DNA of 64,000 nt from Merluccius polli (GCA_030340625.1 JAOPHQ010002286.1:124001-188000); one strand, 5' to 3'; numbered from the stretch's first letter, positions 10,441 through 22,560 are shown. Numbers and translations are program-made. Notes: generated by a model not told the origin, from the letters alone.

Positions 10441-10645
10441 CAGGTCTCTTAATTCCCTTAGCTTTGTAATCCCGGCATCTGTGAGTTTCCTGACAGAGGA
10501 AACCCATTACAGCACACCGTGGATTGTGTTCAACGTCCTCATGGATGCTCTCTTCATCACAGACCTCACGCTCAACTTTTGGCTATGCGACCACTGACGA
10601 TGAGAATGTCATTTTGGACCTAAAACTAATCGGGGTCATGGCACC
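10441..10645 (+). pseudogene. HCN-type channel fragment (S1-S2 region), frame-shifted
   Basis: The plus frame from about 10467 reads FVIPASVSFLTEETHYSTPW, then IVFNVLMDALFITDLTLNF, closely matching the S1-S2 linker and S2 helix of HCN cyclic-nucleotide-gated channels (compare the known PWIIFNV...FLMDLVLNFRTG pattern). After LNF the frame shifts by one base, and the next frame resumes with ATTDDENVILDLKLI, like the segment leading to S3. There is a stop soon after. Upstream S1 sequence is cut off by the Harbinger end at 10440. It is either a broken exon of a fish HCN-like gene or a stray copy. No clear splice sites were found. Confidence 0.6.
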
Positions 10646-10693
10646 ATTGTAACGGGTGTGTCTGGCCTTTATATGTCTAATATCTGTCTAGAT

Positions 10694-11106
10694 CAGGGGT
10701 GGCCAACCCGCGGCTCCCGAGCCGCATACGGCTCTTTGGCTGGTTTCATGCGGCTCTTACGTTCATATATAATGTTCTGTTGTGTATAGCCCCTTTCACA
10801 CTGCCCAAAAAAACCCTATGTAAACCTGCTAACACCCGATATTAATCACAGGCATGCAAACTAGTAACCCCCCCCCCCCCTCCGGTCGTAGGTCCGCGGT
10901 GTGTTACTATTGCGCGTGCGCACCCCCGTCGGCCGTAGGTCCGCGGTGTGTTACTATTGCGCGCGCCCCCCCGTCAACAATCGCGAGCGTGTGTGTGAGT
11001 GAGGAAGGGATAGGGGGGATGTTCATGTGTTCGTGTATGATGTGGCTCTTTGCAGTAACACAGTAAAACATTTGGCTCTTAGTCTCTAACTGGTTGGCCA
11101 CCCCTG
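10694..11106. mobile_element. hAT-type MITE with perfect 8-bp target duplication
   Basis: It begins CAGGGGTGGCCAACC and ends GGTTGGCCACCCCTG. GTCTAGAT flanks both sides exactly (10686-10693 and 11107-11114), the 8-bp duplication of hAT elements. Inside are a C13 run (10868-10880), two copies of an about 47-bp GTAGGTCCGCGGTGTGTTAC unit, and CGGCTC/TTTGGCTC motifs. No coding sequence is present. Confidence 0.92.
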
Positions 11107-11650
11107 GTCTAGATGTACACCCGTTAACCTCTGCTTGATCTGCGTTGTGTTCTATAGCTATACTGATTGAAGGAAGGACCTGGACCACAAACAGCTACTG
11201 GTTGCTCTTTCAATGAAGACGAGATGGTGGTTGTGTCTCTGTACAAATTAATAAACAAACAGAAATGCTCTGTAACATGCAGTCCTTTCCACTCATGGGT
11301 CATCAAGCCCCTGTTAGCAGATAAATACACAGGAAACCCTGTAGCACTTGGAAACACATGCCCACTATAAAACTTGTGAATTTACAAAGTGTATATTCAA
11401 ATTACACATACGGTGCATTTCCATCCACCTCTTTTTATTCAAATTTTCAATTTGTGAATCAAAAAACCTGAGTGGAAATGCCAAAAATTCGAATAAGTCT
11501 CAAAATATCGATAAAAAGTTTTTACGCTTGAGGGAGGTGGAAAAGTTGGTGTATCAATTAATTTGACAAAGTGCAATGGAAACCGATTTAGCAAATTAAT
11601 ATGAATAAATGTATCAACTGTCTTGTTGATGTATGTTGTTGTGTGTGGTG
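11107..11650. other. Unassigned sequence, possible MITE at 11410-11600
   Basis: No gene is recognised. TTTCCATCCACCTCTTTTT near 11417 has a loose inverted partner GGAGGTGGAAAAGTTGG near 11532, hinting at a short inverted-repeat element, but the termini are not clear. Confidence 0.3.
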
Positions 11651-11654
11651 GCTT

Positions 11655-11722
11655 GGTAGCAAAGGAATTCTCCCCTGGGGATTATTAAAGTGCAATCAAT
11701 CAATCAATCAATCAATCAATGA
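11655..11722 (+). repeat. Retroposon 3' tail with (AATC)n
   Basis: The phrase CCCCTGGGGATTATTAAAGT followed by about seven AATC units is the usual 3' end of a fish RTE/Rex-like LINE or dependent SINE. Confidence 0.5.
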
Positions 11723-11796
11723 TGACATACAGAAATTAACATTTGTGATACATTTGGACGGAATCCCAGCTATAGCTGCATGTTCACAATCTTAAG

Positions 11797-12097
11797 ACTA
11801 ACATTTCTAATAGCATACTGCTACTTTTACATTGTCTACAAACCAAATTAGATGTTTTACAATGACTGGTAAAATAATACATACCTCCTCTCAGTTAGTA
11901 TAGCGCGGACTGAGTGGCGGCGCATTAAAAACAACTGCAACCTCTTAAAGTTACCGTACAGGTATTACTACTTCTGTTTGAGTAGGCTACAAAACACACC
12001 TTAAACATGAACAAAACAAAGGTTCTTCAATATTTATCAGGTTTGGTAAGGTTTCAAACGTAAAAATAGAAATACAATTTCAACCCGGTTACATATG
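11797..12097. repeat. Dispersed repeats shared with 1.65 kb and 8.8 kb
   Basis: Bases 11797-11865 match about 1650-1720, and 11943-12097 match 8811-8958. The two blocks lie side by side here but apart elsewhere. Confidence 0.55.
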
Positions 12098-12099
12098 TA

Positions 12100-12660
12100 T
12101 TGTAACATCCCTCAAGCTACAGACAAAGGAATACAGAGGCTACTGTTGAAACCAACATAAAACACAGTAGCTTTCAACTCCTAGGCTGTGTCCCAATTCA
12201 GGAGATGCATCCTTTGAAGGCTGCATTTGAAGATCGTTGCGTCACCACGGCACAACAAGGCTGTCCCATTTCGGAAAGCTCCTCCAAATGCGACCTAGAT
12301 ATGCGGCCTTCTTTTCCCGAATTCTAAGGACCCATGGATGGATCCTTCGTGGCCAAATATCCCAAGATTCATTGCGCACCGCCATTGCAAGTGGCGTCCC
12401 CATCCATACCAGCGGCCTAGGATGACAGATTCTTAAACCATTTTTTAATATGCAAGTAAGGTTAGGGTTATTTTAAAAATGACACTATATTGTCAAAGTT
12501 AAATGACATTAACCATATCAACTACGGTAAATAAAAGCCTTTACACACCAGGGAAGACACTATATTTGTTGACAAATATTCGTGTTCAAACCTTTCACAC
12601 CAAGACCAACACGAATAATCACCTCCATGCTGTCCACCGAAAATTAAAAGTTTGCTGGTG
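12100..12660. other. Non-coding, possible MITE start at 12184
   Basis: AGGCTGTGTCCCAATTC (from about 12184) resembles the termini of short DNA elements common in fish, but no matching right end was found. No gene is seen. Confidence 0.3.
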
Positions 12661-12663
12661 GAG

Positions 12664-13241
12664 GATGAAGGTATGGTTATAGTTTATATCTATCATATGA
12701 ACAATAATTGGGGTTGCACTAGCCTCGGTGCCTTTCTGCTGACGAAGGACAGAGTCATGAGGTATGAGCAGAGGCATGTAAGCATGGGGGCAGTTCCTCA
12801 GGATCGGAATGAGTGCGTTGTTTGTGACATGTGTAGAGTAGATAGTGTGAGGTCAGATGATGGCGAAAAAACAGGCAGGCTTGTCGCTCTACGTGTAAAG
12901 AATCTTTTAAATAATACCTGGAAGCGACAATCTGGCGCTGGAGCCAAACACCACAAGGACGAGGGGGGAAGATGTCAACAGCCAGCCCTTTATGACGTTT
13001 TCACTGTTTGTGTATACAACTTCCTGGGTCAGGGATAGTTGGTGTGCAGACTTTGTGAACTGACACACACTTTGTTGTTCTGTCAGGGAAACGTAGTTGG
13101 ACCCAGACATCTGTAAAACTCTGCACATTATACTGGTGTTAAGAATAAAACGGATTATTTCTTAAAGCTAAAACTTCTTCTATTGCTTCATTAAAGAACA
13201 CGCGTGAGTAAGAGTTTCAAGAGAAACTGCTTTTCACAACA
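12664..13241 (+). repeat. 5' LTR remnant of ERV A
   Basis: It matches 28725-29295 from GAAGGTATGGTTAT to TTTTCACAACA, with scattered substitutions. An AATAAA signal lies near 13145. The upstream part present in the 3' LTR is missing. Confidence 0.8.
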
Positions 13242-13243
13242 AT

Positions 13244-13261
13244 TGGTGACCCCAACGTGAT
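13244..13261 (+). promoter_or_regulatory. Primer-binding site, tRNA-Trp type
   Basis: TGGTGACCCCAACGTGAT matches the complement of the tRNA-Trp 3' end at 17 of 18 positions, two bases after the LTR. tRNA-Trp priming is known from avian sarcoma/leukosis viruses. Confidence 0.75.
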
Positions 13262-14235
13262 GAAGACGAAGAAGTGACACAACGGACGAGAGGACTGAGT
13301 GACAGCGAAACGTGGCCACATAAAAATGCAAGCAGAAGCCTGTTATAACAAAATTCTGCAATTGGGCATTGTCAAACTGTTTTGAAGTCACTTGTGATAC
13401 TCGTCCTAGACATAGTTTAAACCAGTATAGTGTGCAACATAGGGCACGCTCCCTTAAGGAGGTGGCCATAAGGGGACCTGCTGTGAAAGCGCACGAGCAG
13501 GGACCACCCGAGGGTTGGAATCCTGTTGAGGGGGAAGGGCCCACACAAAAAACCAGCGGTTTAGAATCCGTCCCGACTTCGCCATAATATATAGGTTGGC
13601 AGGTAAAAGGGGGGTCAAGAGGACCCCGAGGTAGCTGGTTCCTTTCAGTACCAGAAGAGGGAACTCCGCAAGGGAGGAATAAATAAAAGAGGCACGGAGT
13701 ATCCCAAGGGTATCAATCCCCGTGACCGTTAGAGTCGGCACTAAAATAGTTTGTACTAGCGAAAAGGTAACGCCGGGGGTACAAATAGCCTGAGTTCATA
13801 TGATATATTGCGATGCCAACATTTGAACATAATAGTCGAACGTTGAAAAATGGGAAACTGTTAAAAAGGCTGATTAAGTAAAGATTGTGTATTGTGTGGG
13901 TGGTTCCAGGGGTTAGACTTTTCGTGAGATTCTCATAAATCTCGTCTAACGTCTGTTATGTGGGGTGTAAAAACAATACAATTTTTCAAAAATATTTTCT
14001 GTTTTGTGGGAAAACGGGTGGTTGGATACGGGAAAAGTGTGTCTAAAAGTTTCTGTACAAAGCCTGGGGAGACCCCTAGAGTGAGACCGGACTGAAAGTT
14101 TATTTCAGCCTAGAAGCTTGTCTCACTGGGTAATATTTCGTGCAGAAAGCAGACCGTGAGTCATTCACACCGACCCTGTATGTGTATAATAATTTTTGTT
14201 GTTAGGGTGTGTAGTGTTTAAAATACTGTGTTAAA

Positions 14236-15007
14236 ATGGACGCAGAATTCAACAGAGAGTGTAAAGAACATGGGGGGGTGTCCTGAAGACACCATACGAG
14301 AGCAGTGGAGAGAGTTAGAAAGGCATAAGGCAGAAGAGGGAAAACAGGGTTGGAGGACAAAGAGGAGAGGAGAGCGTCAGTGCATACAATAGCATTAGCA
14401 TGTGTAGCATTAGAAGCTCAGAAAGACAAAAACTTGCCCAGGACTGTGACTAAGACTGTGATTGTGACTGTTTCACCGACGGGGCCAACAGCCCCCACAC
14501 CTATACCCAGACCTGAAATCACTATGTGCACACAGCCTCTGACAACACAGCCGACATGAGAACACCTCCCCCGTACACTGTTATCTCACAAGGGGGAATA
14601 CAAGCCCCCGTTATCAATGTGAGAGGCGGAAAGTTAGACCTTGAGACAGATTTACTAGAGACTACTACTACTACTACTGCTACTACTACTACAGGACACA
14701 AAGCGAGAATTAGCAGCAAGACACACCGGTCAGGCTACGGGTTACGAATCAGGGCAAGACAGAGGAACGCAGAGCCAAAGGGGGAGGGACGGCACCAAAC
14801 GCAGGGGGGGGGGGGGGGGGGGGGGGGCGCCGCGGCGGCAACAACAACAACAACAACACAGGCAGGCGCCGGCGCTCCCATAGCCGTAGCAACCCGCGAG
14901 AGCGACGGCGCTAAGAGCCAACTGTCAGATGGACCCGCCTCCTCTAACCCTAACCTAACAGGGAGCAGGGAGAGGGCTGATATGTCACCATTTAAAGTAA
15001 AGAGTTA
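14236..15007 (+). pseudogene. Retroviral gag remnant (ERV A)
   Basis: A start at 14236 (MDAEFNREC) breaks after a G7 tract. A second frame (14350-14559) has an Ala/Glu-rich helix and a Pro/Thr-rich segment. A third (14526-15008) has TPPPYTVISQGGIQAPVINV, a gag-like proline stretch, then (ACT)n at 14661-14692, a G24 run (14804-14827) and (CAA)n. At least three frame breaks are present. The gag call rests on position after the primer site and on composition, not on a recognised capsid motif. Confidence 0.5.
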
Positions 15008-16400
15008 ATAAAGTTAATAAAAAATAAATAAACATCGTTTAATAAAGTAAGAGTAAAAGTAATCAAAAATAAATATTGCTTAAAAATATAGTGTTAGTAC
15101 ACTTAGAAAATAAATATGTCGTTAACAGCAGTGGACATTTTGGGTAGGGTTTGTTATCTGGGTCAGTGACGGATAAGGGTTGGCAAGATGAGCAATTCAA
15201 ACATACGTTTAAAACTTTAAAACAAAGCATGTCTGAGGTTTGTGAAAGTGTATATTTTGTATTTCTGTTGTATTCATATTATTTAATATGACATTTATAC
15301 TATTTTTAACAAAAGACAGAACTGACAGCCCGTAAAATTTTCAAATGGTGTAACCACCAAAAATTACAAATATCTAATATTTCACACCTTCATGCAATTG
15401 CTCTCATAAAATTAGCAGTTTATTTTGTCATATCCTTTGAAAATGTTTTATTATATTTATTTCTAAATTTAAATTAAAAGGGTTTTTCTGTAAACATCTT
15501 GTTTTATGTCTATTCTTTGACCATTTGAGTAAAAAGGTTTAAACACCCATCATTACAGTGTAGTCAAGTGATAATTTAATATCCATATTAACTTTTTTGT
15601 ACAATATTAGTTTTTTAGACAAGATACTGGTTACACCAAATGACATTTCAAGTTGTTGATGTGACAGACATGATTCCCCATATTAATTAAACCATTCAGA
15701 ACAATGGGGATTCAATACTTTTATTTAATATAGAAAAGTTCTTATGCAAGATCATGCCAGATTATTTTAGAAGGGATTTTGGAGAGAATTTCACATTTTT
15801 TAAAGCAAGTGTAATTATTTGGTTCATGTTTTTGTGGTTACACCGTATTGACATTTTTACACAAATTCTCTTAATACTCTCTCAAAGTTGAATAAATCCA
15901 AAACTTTAAGATTAGGGTTTAATGAGAATGATGTTTGAAAAAAATAAGTAAAATAATTTTCACATTTTACAAATTTTAAATGTATCTAACCCATATGTAC
16001 AAAACAAAAATAAAAAAATGATGAGCGTCACGTCATCGACCCATCTACGTAAAGATGAGCTCAATAAGATCTCTGAAAAATTGAAGAAAAGAATATCTAA
16101 AACAGGCATTAAAATTAGTATTAGTCATGTATCAAAAAGAGAGAGGGACAGAGAGCAGAGAGAAAGTAAGGGGGCCTGGCCCGCAGAAGAGGACAATAAA
16201 GCAGGGCAGCACTAGAGCTGCAAGAAGTACTTAGATAAGGAGATCTAAAAGAGAGAGGGGCAATAAAGAGTTATGCAGGAGTTTACCCTATAATACTACG
16301 ACGACGACTATACTGATAATGAGAATAATAATAGGGCTAATAAAAATAATAAGGATAATAGTACTGATAATACATTTTATTTGAAGGTGCCTTTCCAAAA
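15008..16400. other. AT-rich stretch within ERV A
   Basis: About 1 kb of AT-rich sequence with no gene. TTACACC/GGTGTAA motifs recur (15350, 15630, 15838). A Lys/Arg-rich frame at 16018-16215 may be a further gag scrap. Bases 16215-16290 match 54700-54780 in ERV B, showing the two retroviral copies are related. Confidence 0.5.
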
Positions 16401-17261
16401 ACACAAGGTTGCCTTACAAAACAAAGTGGTAAAGGGAAAACCAGCTCAGTATGTCCAGGGTGATAACAGACTTAGAGGGGTTAGAATAAAACATAAATAA
16501 AGAAAGCGCTGTGATCATTAGAATATTTAAAAATATGTTGGGACATAGAAAGTGCACATTGTGGCAAGTGTCTGTGTCCTCACGGTAAGTACCATGCACT
16601 GGATCCGGGGTAAGCCTTAATAGTAGTGATGTGACTTCCGAAACGGGCGTGTCGGCGCTTTGTTGAAGCCTCGAAGCAAATTGTTTCGAAGCGGTGTTCC
16701 GAAACATGGTTCAGAAACTCCCATGTCACGTGACTGTGGTTCAGTGGTTCATGGAAAGGTTCGGCGTTTCGAATCGTCTGGTTGCGTTTCACCTGGGTGT
16801 CATGATTTGCGGTGCACGCTAATTGGTTAATTGGTTTCAATTAACAAGCTCAAAACGCTTAAAAACCATGCAAACACACGCTTTCTTTCGTGTGAGGAGT
16901 TATAGTTTGAGAGAGAGAAGAGAGTTTTTGAGAGAGAGAAGAGAGTTTGTGAGAGAGAGAAGAGATTTTGTTAGAGTGACTTAGTGACAGACAGCGATTT
17001 TTTTTTTTGGGATAAAGATAGACACATAGATAGATAATCATAGACAGATATAGAGAGGAGATTCATTTAGCCTAAAACATAAGTACATATAGCGTACACA
17101 TAGCCTACATACCTACATAGGATATAATCTAGTGTTAATATTTAGATATAGTCATATATAGATATTGTTATATAGATATAGCCTAGATATTGTTATATAT
17201 AGATATTTGTTAGATAAAGATATTGATAGTTATATATAGATATAGATAGTTATAGATCAGG

Positions 17262-19481
17262 ATGGAAAACCCACCCAAGAGAACACGCTCTGTGGTGTGG
17301 GAGTATTTACAATTGGAAGCCCCCAACAAAGTGAGGTGTGGGATTTGTAGTAGGCAACTTGCCTATAGCAACAATACATCCTCCATGGTGCGCCATTTGA
17401 GATGTACTCATCCAGGAGTTCTAACCGAGGGTCAGAATGATCTCCCCATGCCTGCTGCTGCTGCTGTCACTGCTCCTGCCCCTGCTGCTGCCACTGCTAG
17501 GCCATTGAGTAGAGGTATGTTTAAACATTGTTTTCCATTTTTAAATTCTAGTGTTCTTTCCTGAGACCAGTATGTTAACCTGGTAATTCTCCTACCTATT
17601 CATTGTAACAATGTTATACATCCAAATTCGCCTAGCAAAGCTGACACCATTTTGAGATCTCCAGCATTTCTCCATTTAAATAGTCTGAAGTGGGTTTTTG
17701 TGCTCTTTTAGACAGGCAGAGGGATTTGGATGAGGCTTTGGTGGATATGGTTGTAAAGGATCTCCAGCCATTCACCATTGTGGAGGACCAAGGCTTCAGA
17801 GCGTTTGTGAATAAGCTTGAGCCCAACTATGTCCTACCATCTCGGAAGGCGCTGACTGAAATGGTCGATGAGAAGTACACCAGCACGAAGGAGACGGTCA
17901 AGGCTGAGGTACAGAAGGCTGTTTCTGTCAGTCTCACTGCTGATATGTGGACATCCATCAACACGGAGAGCTATCTTGGAGTGACATGCCATTATATATC
18001 ACCCCAGGATGAGATGACCACGTATGTACTTGGTGTTACCCGATTTCATGACACACACACTGCACCTTATGCAGGCTAATGTGGAGCTTCTGGAAGAGTG
18101 GGGTATAACCTCCAAGGTACACTGCATGGTGACTGACAACGCTGCAAATATGGCCCTGAGTGTGAACCTTCAGAATTTGTACCATTTGCCATGTTTTGCA
18201 CACACTCTGAACTTGATTGTGAAGAAGGCAGTGGAGGAAACTCCACAACTTCATGAGATCCGTCTGAAGGCCAGAAAAATCATTGGGTTGTTCCGCTCTA
18301 GTTGCAAGGCAAGGGAGAAGCTACTCGAGATGCAAACAATTATGGGCAGGCCTGCCCTGAAACTTATTCAAGATGTGGAAACAAGATGGAACAGTACATA
18401 TGACATGCTACAGCGTTTGCATCACGAGAAAGACACAGTGGCTGCTTCCCTGTCCCAGCTGAACACCGACCATACACCTCTGAACAATTTCGAATATGAG
18501 GTAATTTCTGAATGCTTGGCTCTTCTTCGACCATTCAAAATGGCAACTGTGGAGCTGTCCGAGGAGGAGAGAGTCTCTGCGTCAAATCTGATCCCACTCT
18601 ATCGAATGATTCAGCATAAATTGGCAGAAAAAATGAGGACCTCAACACACCATCCAACTTTTCAATTGGGTAAGTTGCAATAACATCAATGCCAGATGTG
18701 AAAATGCATATCATTATGTTAAATGTTGTAATTAATAGCTTGTTTGTTTGGTACATTAGGGACTTTGCTAAGAGATGGGATTCAAGCCAGATGTGGTGGC
18801 TATGAAACATCAACCTTATTGACCTTTGCCACGTTGCTTGACCCAAGATTGAAATCCCTGGCATTTGGAAACTCACAGAAGGCTCAGGATGCTGAACAGA
18901 ATTTAATTCGGGAGTGTGCTTCATTGATGCGTGCTGCTACACCTGGTGAGTACTGTTTTTATTTCAGTGTATTGGATGATGTAGCATAATGTAACAAGTA
19001 ATATGTATATACTGTATAAGTAATTGCTGTTCTGCATCCCAAATAGATCCACAAGCGTCAACCTCAGGACCACAAGCATCAACACCGCCACCGCCACCAC
19101 CATCACCATCAGCAGCATCAGCAGCAGCATCAAGATCCCCATCTGCAGAGAGTTTGTGGGATCTGTTTGATCATCGTGTAAATCAAACAGCTGTCGTCCA
19201 TAGTGCAACTGCAGATGCAACTGTAGAAGTGAGAGAAGAACTGTAGAAGAGATCCAGTTATTCCAAGACAGGCAGATCCTTTGAAATACTGGCAAGAGCG
19301 ACGTGCTGTCTTTCCTTGGTTGTACCAACTGACAAAAAAATGTTTAAGTGTCCCAGCAACAAGTGTACCCTGTGAAAGGATTTTTTCTAAAGCGGGGGAA
19401 GTGTTATGCAAAAAAAGAAACCGACTGAGCTCAAAAAGAGCTGAACAAATTATATTTTTGAATAAAAATCTTTGCATATAA
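17262..19481 (+). pseudogene. hAT transposase (BED zinc finger, four exons), broken
   Basis: Exon 1 (17262-17514, donor GTATGT) encodes a BED finger: VWEYL, CGICSRQL, and HLRCTH. Exon 2 (17712-18669) holds the RNase H-like core with LTADMWTS, MVTDNAANM (catalytic D), CFAHTLNLIV and the late motif RWNSTYDML. Exons 3 (18760-18945) and 4 (from 19047) lead to the C-terminal dimerisation domain KYWQERRAVFPWL and VPATSVPCERIFSKAG. Splice sites are good throughout. The frame breaks in a CA run near 18.05 kb, at a stop at 19243-19245 and again near 19.28 kb, so the gene is dead, though little diverged from an intact plan. Confidence 0.9.
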
Positions 19482-19619
19482 AAATGTGTAATTAATTTTC
19501 TCCAAACATTTATTAAATTCAGTATTCTCCTGATATTAAGCGAACCCATGCACCAGCTCATTTGATAGTGGCACACAATCTGGAGCTTTTATTAGCCATA
19601 GGCTACTTGTGTAACAAGT

Positions 19620-19712
19620 CTTTTCATACGCTGCTCTCGGGTATTGAACCCGCCACTTTATCATATCGACATGAAAGCCATACGCTCTAACCACTGCGCC
19701 GAAATGCCCAGG
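19620..19712 (-). other. tRNA-like A-box/B-box sequence inside the hAT
   Basis: On minus, GGCGCAGTGGTTAGAGCG resembles a tRNA A box and D arm, and GCGGGTTCAATACCCG a B box and T arm with a good T stem, at normal spacing. The acceptor-stem halves do not pair and the anticodon arm is poor. It is a tRNA-derived relic rather than a working tRNA gene. Confidence 0.4.
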
Positions 19713-20249
19713 CTCTCGTCACAGCGGTTAGAAGCATTCTTAATCGTAGCGGTCTGAGGCTTTGCCACGCTCAACTAGCGCAACATTTTTTCAATGTCAG
19801 AGCATGCAGTTAAAAACATTCGCCACTAGATGGAACCGTACAGTACAGGTTTCGTATTGTTTCGAAGCTTCAACACATACTGAACCATTGCTTCGAACTG
19901 TTTCGAAGTTTCCCTTTGCCCATCACTACTTAATAGGCATTTATTCACACATAGTATAGTGAACAAGAAATACAGAAATTATACATTGGACTCTGTGAGC
20001 CACGAGTAATAATGTCTCTGTCAACGACCACCTCCTGGACCGTTGTTCCTCTCTCCTCTCGAGTGAGTCTTCGGCCGCCTTTTAAGCTGTCCGCCCGCTC
20101 GTTTCCGTCCCGCGGCCAGGTGTTCCCCATCTGGCTGATTACAGGGAGGAAAGTGGTGCTCTCTGCCGCCGGCTAGTGGATGGCGGCGGTACACACCTTC
20201 CACCACTAGCCCCCAGGTCCCCCTGGTGGGGAGCGGGTTGTCACAACAT

Positions 20250-21340
20250 GTAGAGATCAATTATGTATTAGTGTCTGTTATTTGGTTCTGTGTTTTCTGT
20301 TGATTTGTTTTCTCTGTGTATTTGTTTTATAAATGTGTGTAAAAGTGTTTTAGTGTTTTGTGGGACAATTAGCAGACAAACAGCTCAGTTAAGTTGGGTA
20401 CTATTCATTTAAATCAGAAGTTATCTCCTCTACCGCTCATCCACAGAAGTCCAGGGGTCAACCAGCACTGGGGACTCTTTTAAGAGTTCAGGGAAATTAC
20501 CCCCTCACCAAACTGAGGTAGTGGGACCCGCCCTAAAAGGACCCTGTGGGAGTGCGGTAGTTATTACAATATAAAAAACTGATACGCAATGTTGCGTATG
20601 TAGCAATAAAATAAGTCCATCATTAGGTTGCTTAAAATACCTCCATAGTGTGGAAGAAAGTTTGTTCTGGGTTGCCAGGGTCTACCGGTAGGTGTGTCCC
20701 CAAGGGGGGGGAGAGTGGACTGCGTGGTACAAGTCCCACCTCTGTTGTCATGGCCAGCCATATATTGCTTTTCATGTGTTTTGTTGAAATAGATTGCAGG
20801 TTGTTTAGTCTTTGTTTTAGTTGTTTTTAGTTGTGTGTTTTATTTGTTTAATTGACAAATTGTTTTGCAATGACCTGGTTAAAGTGATAATTAAAAAGTA
20901 CTAAAAAGTAGAAGGGATCTAATGCACAAGCTAGATTGTTTATTGACATTGGGAAGAATTGGGTTTACCTTGCAAACGCCAACACCTAATGCTGTTATGC
21001 TGTGTTGAATATTTTTATTTGTTAGCTTCGTGTCATAATTACAGCATCAACGAAGTGTGGTGTCTCCATGACTGCATGGATAGCTGTCATAGATATCTGT
21101 CTCTACTCCTCCACAGCCACCTATCCTATGGGCTGAACATAAGAATCAGAAGGGATTTATCCCCATACACGGCATCCTGCAACAGGCCAGTAGGGAAGGC
21201 TGGTTAGCCTATGACGGGTAAGATCCCACCTTGAAACCTCGGGACAACCTTAGGCAGGCACAGTCACGATTACTTGGCCAAGTCGCACTGACTCACTTGA
21301 TCATTGAGTGATGAGAAGATAAACTTGATTCAAAATTCAA
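20250..21340 (+). other. ERV A internal sequence without recognisable frame
   Basis: Blocks at 20265-20540 and 20850-21010 are recognisably homologous to 54895-55220 and 56800-57010 in ERV B, so this is retroviral. No protein motif is readable. A TACGCAATGTTGCGTA palindrome lies near 20583. Confidence 0.55.
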
Positions 21341-21344
21341 ATTC

Positions 21345-21977
21345 AGGTCTTAGACTATGTTGATATGATCAAAAGTGTATATGGTAAAAGGTAAATGCTA
21401 GTAGTCAATGACAGATTCAGCAATTGGGTAGAAACAGTCCCAATAAAAGATCAAAGTGACTATTGTAATCAAGTTTTTATCTAGAAAAGGCATGCCAAGG
21501 TGGGAAATTCAATTAGAAATTAGATCAGACAATGGATCAGCTTGCATTCGGAAAACTGTGAAAAGTGTGGTGCAGCAGTTACACATCAAACAGCGATTAG
21601 GTTGAGTCTACCATCCTCAGTCTCAAGGCAAGGTCGAAAGGATGAACCAGACACTGAAGGGAAAGATTGGTAAAATATGTGCACACAGTAAACTCAGCTG
21701 GCTAGAAGCCCTTCCGCTAGCTTTAATGTCAACAAGGAGTTCAGTGAACTCCGCTACAGGGTTCACACCATATGAGCTTGTCTGTGGTCAGCAGTTTCCA
21801 GGACCTGGAGCTGGGGGGGTTATAGCCCCACCCACTCCTTTCCTGACCTACAAGCCATACTATGATCAACTAACGGCACTGGTTGCAGCCTTTTCCAAAC
21901 AGGTGGCAGTAATCCAAGGAGGTGCAAAGCAGGCATGTGAGAACCTCACATGCAGTCCGGCTGGACGGCAAAGGTGA
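21345..21977 (+). pseudogene. Retroviral integrase core remnant (ERV A)
   Basis: Broken plus frames read LDYVDMIKSVYG, NWVETVPIKDQ and, from 21642, MNQTLKGKIGKICA, SWLEALPLALMSTRSS and FTPYELVCGQQFPGPGA. The last part is typical of the end of the catalytic core in gamma/epsilon-like fish retroviruses. Several stops occur before 21640. Confidence 0.8.
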
Positions 21978-21999
21978 CACCTGGTATCATTGGTCAATA

Positions 22000-22560
22000 T
22001 GCGGAGCATCTGACCCACCAGCAAGGACCCGGGGAGACGTAAAAGGGAGTGTAAGAGAGCAGCCTTAGACTGACAGGAGGAAGAAGAGTGGTACATTTTT
22101 ACTTTATTAGCTTTGCTAACACACGAGTGTAGAGTCAAAGGAAAGAAGGCATACAAGTACTTACGTTGGGGGTGTTACCACCCAGCTACAGGGATAGAAA
22201 AAGGACTCCACTAAAGAAAGTTGCTATTCAGCGTATTTACATTGACATTTTTCGTATATAATCATTTTATTTTGGGAAGAAGGAACATAAGCAAGGGGTA
22301 AGGCTGACAGCAATAAGTTATTGCAGTAATAATATCTTCAATAAGTTCCGTTGAGTGGGGTTGTTATATTTAGTATTATAATCATAGATAATTATGTGCC
22401 GCCCAGAAAACAAGATGGGCGGCTTGGTGTAGTTGTATGTTTTGCTTTTGATTGTTTGTTGTGTGGAAACAATTCCATGCAGAGGATCTCACGACCAGAG
22501 CTTCCAGGGAACCTGACATGTTGGGAACAGACCCGGGGAGAAACAGAGTTCCAGAGCTGG
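22000..22560. other. ERV A sequence between integrase pieces
   Basis: No motif is recognised. An inverted repeat GCCGCCCA...TGGGCGGC lies near 22398-22422. Confidence 0.35.

Larger units (their letters stand above)
16624..19928 (+). mobile_element. hAT transposon, 3305 bp, perfect 8-bp target duplication
   Basis: It begins TAGTGATGTGAC and ends GCCCATCACTA. CTTAATAG is duplicated exactly at 16616-16623 and 19929-19936. TTCGAAGC/GCTTCGAA motifs recur in both subterminal regions. Three copies of a GAGAGAGAAGAGAG unit lie at 16908-16972 in the leader, followed by a TAGATATAG-rich stretch (17040-17250). The coding region is described separately. Confidence 0.95.
16560..20245 (-). mobile_element. 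Solo LTR (373 bp), minus strand, split by an hAT element
   Basis: Read on minus, it starts TGTGACAACCCGC at 20245 and ends CTTGCCACA at 16560. The 4-bp duplication ACAT lies at 16556-16559 and 20246-20249. It contains TTAAAAGG and AATAAA as expected for a promoter/poly(A)-bearing LTR. The LTR pieces are 16560-16623 and 19937-20245. No internal region accompanies it, so it arose by LTR-LTR recombination before the hAT landed. Confidence 0.75.

Noticed and set aside
14526..15008. Intact gag gene
   Set aside because: The frame runs through ACT, G24 and CAA repeats and its start is out of frame with the upstream gag piece.
19620..19712. Functional tRNA gene
   Set aside because: The acceptor stem does not pair and the anticodon arm is poor; kept only as a tRNA-like relic.
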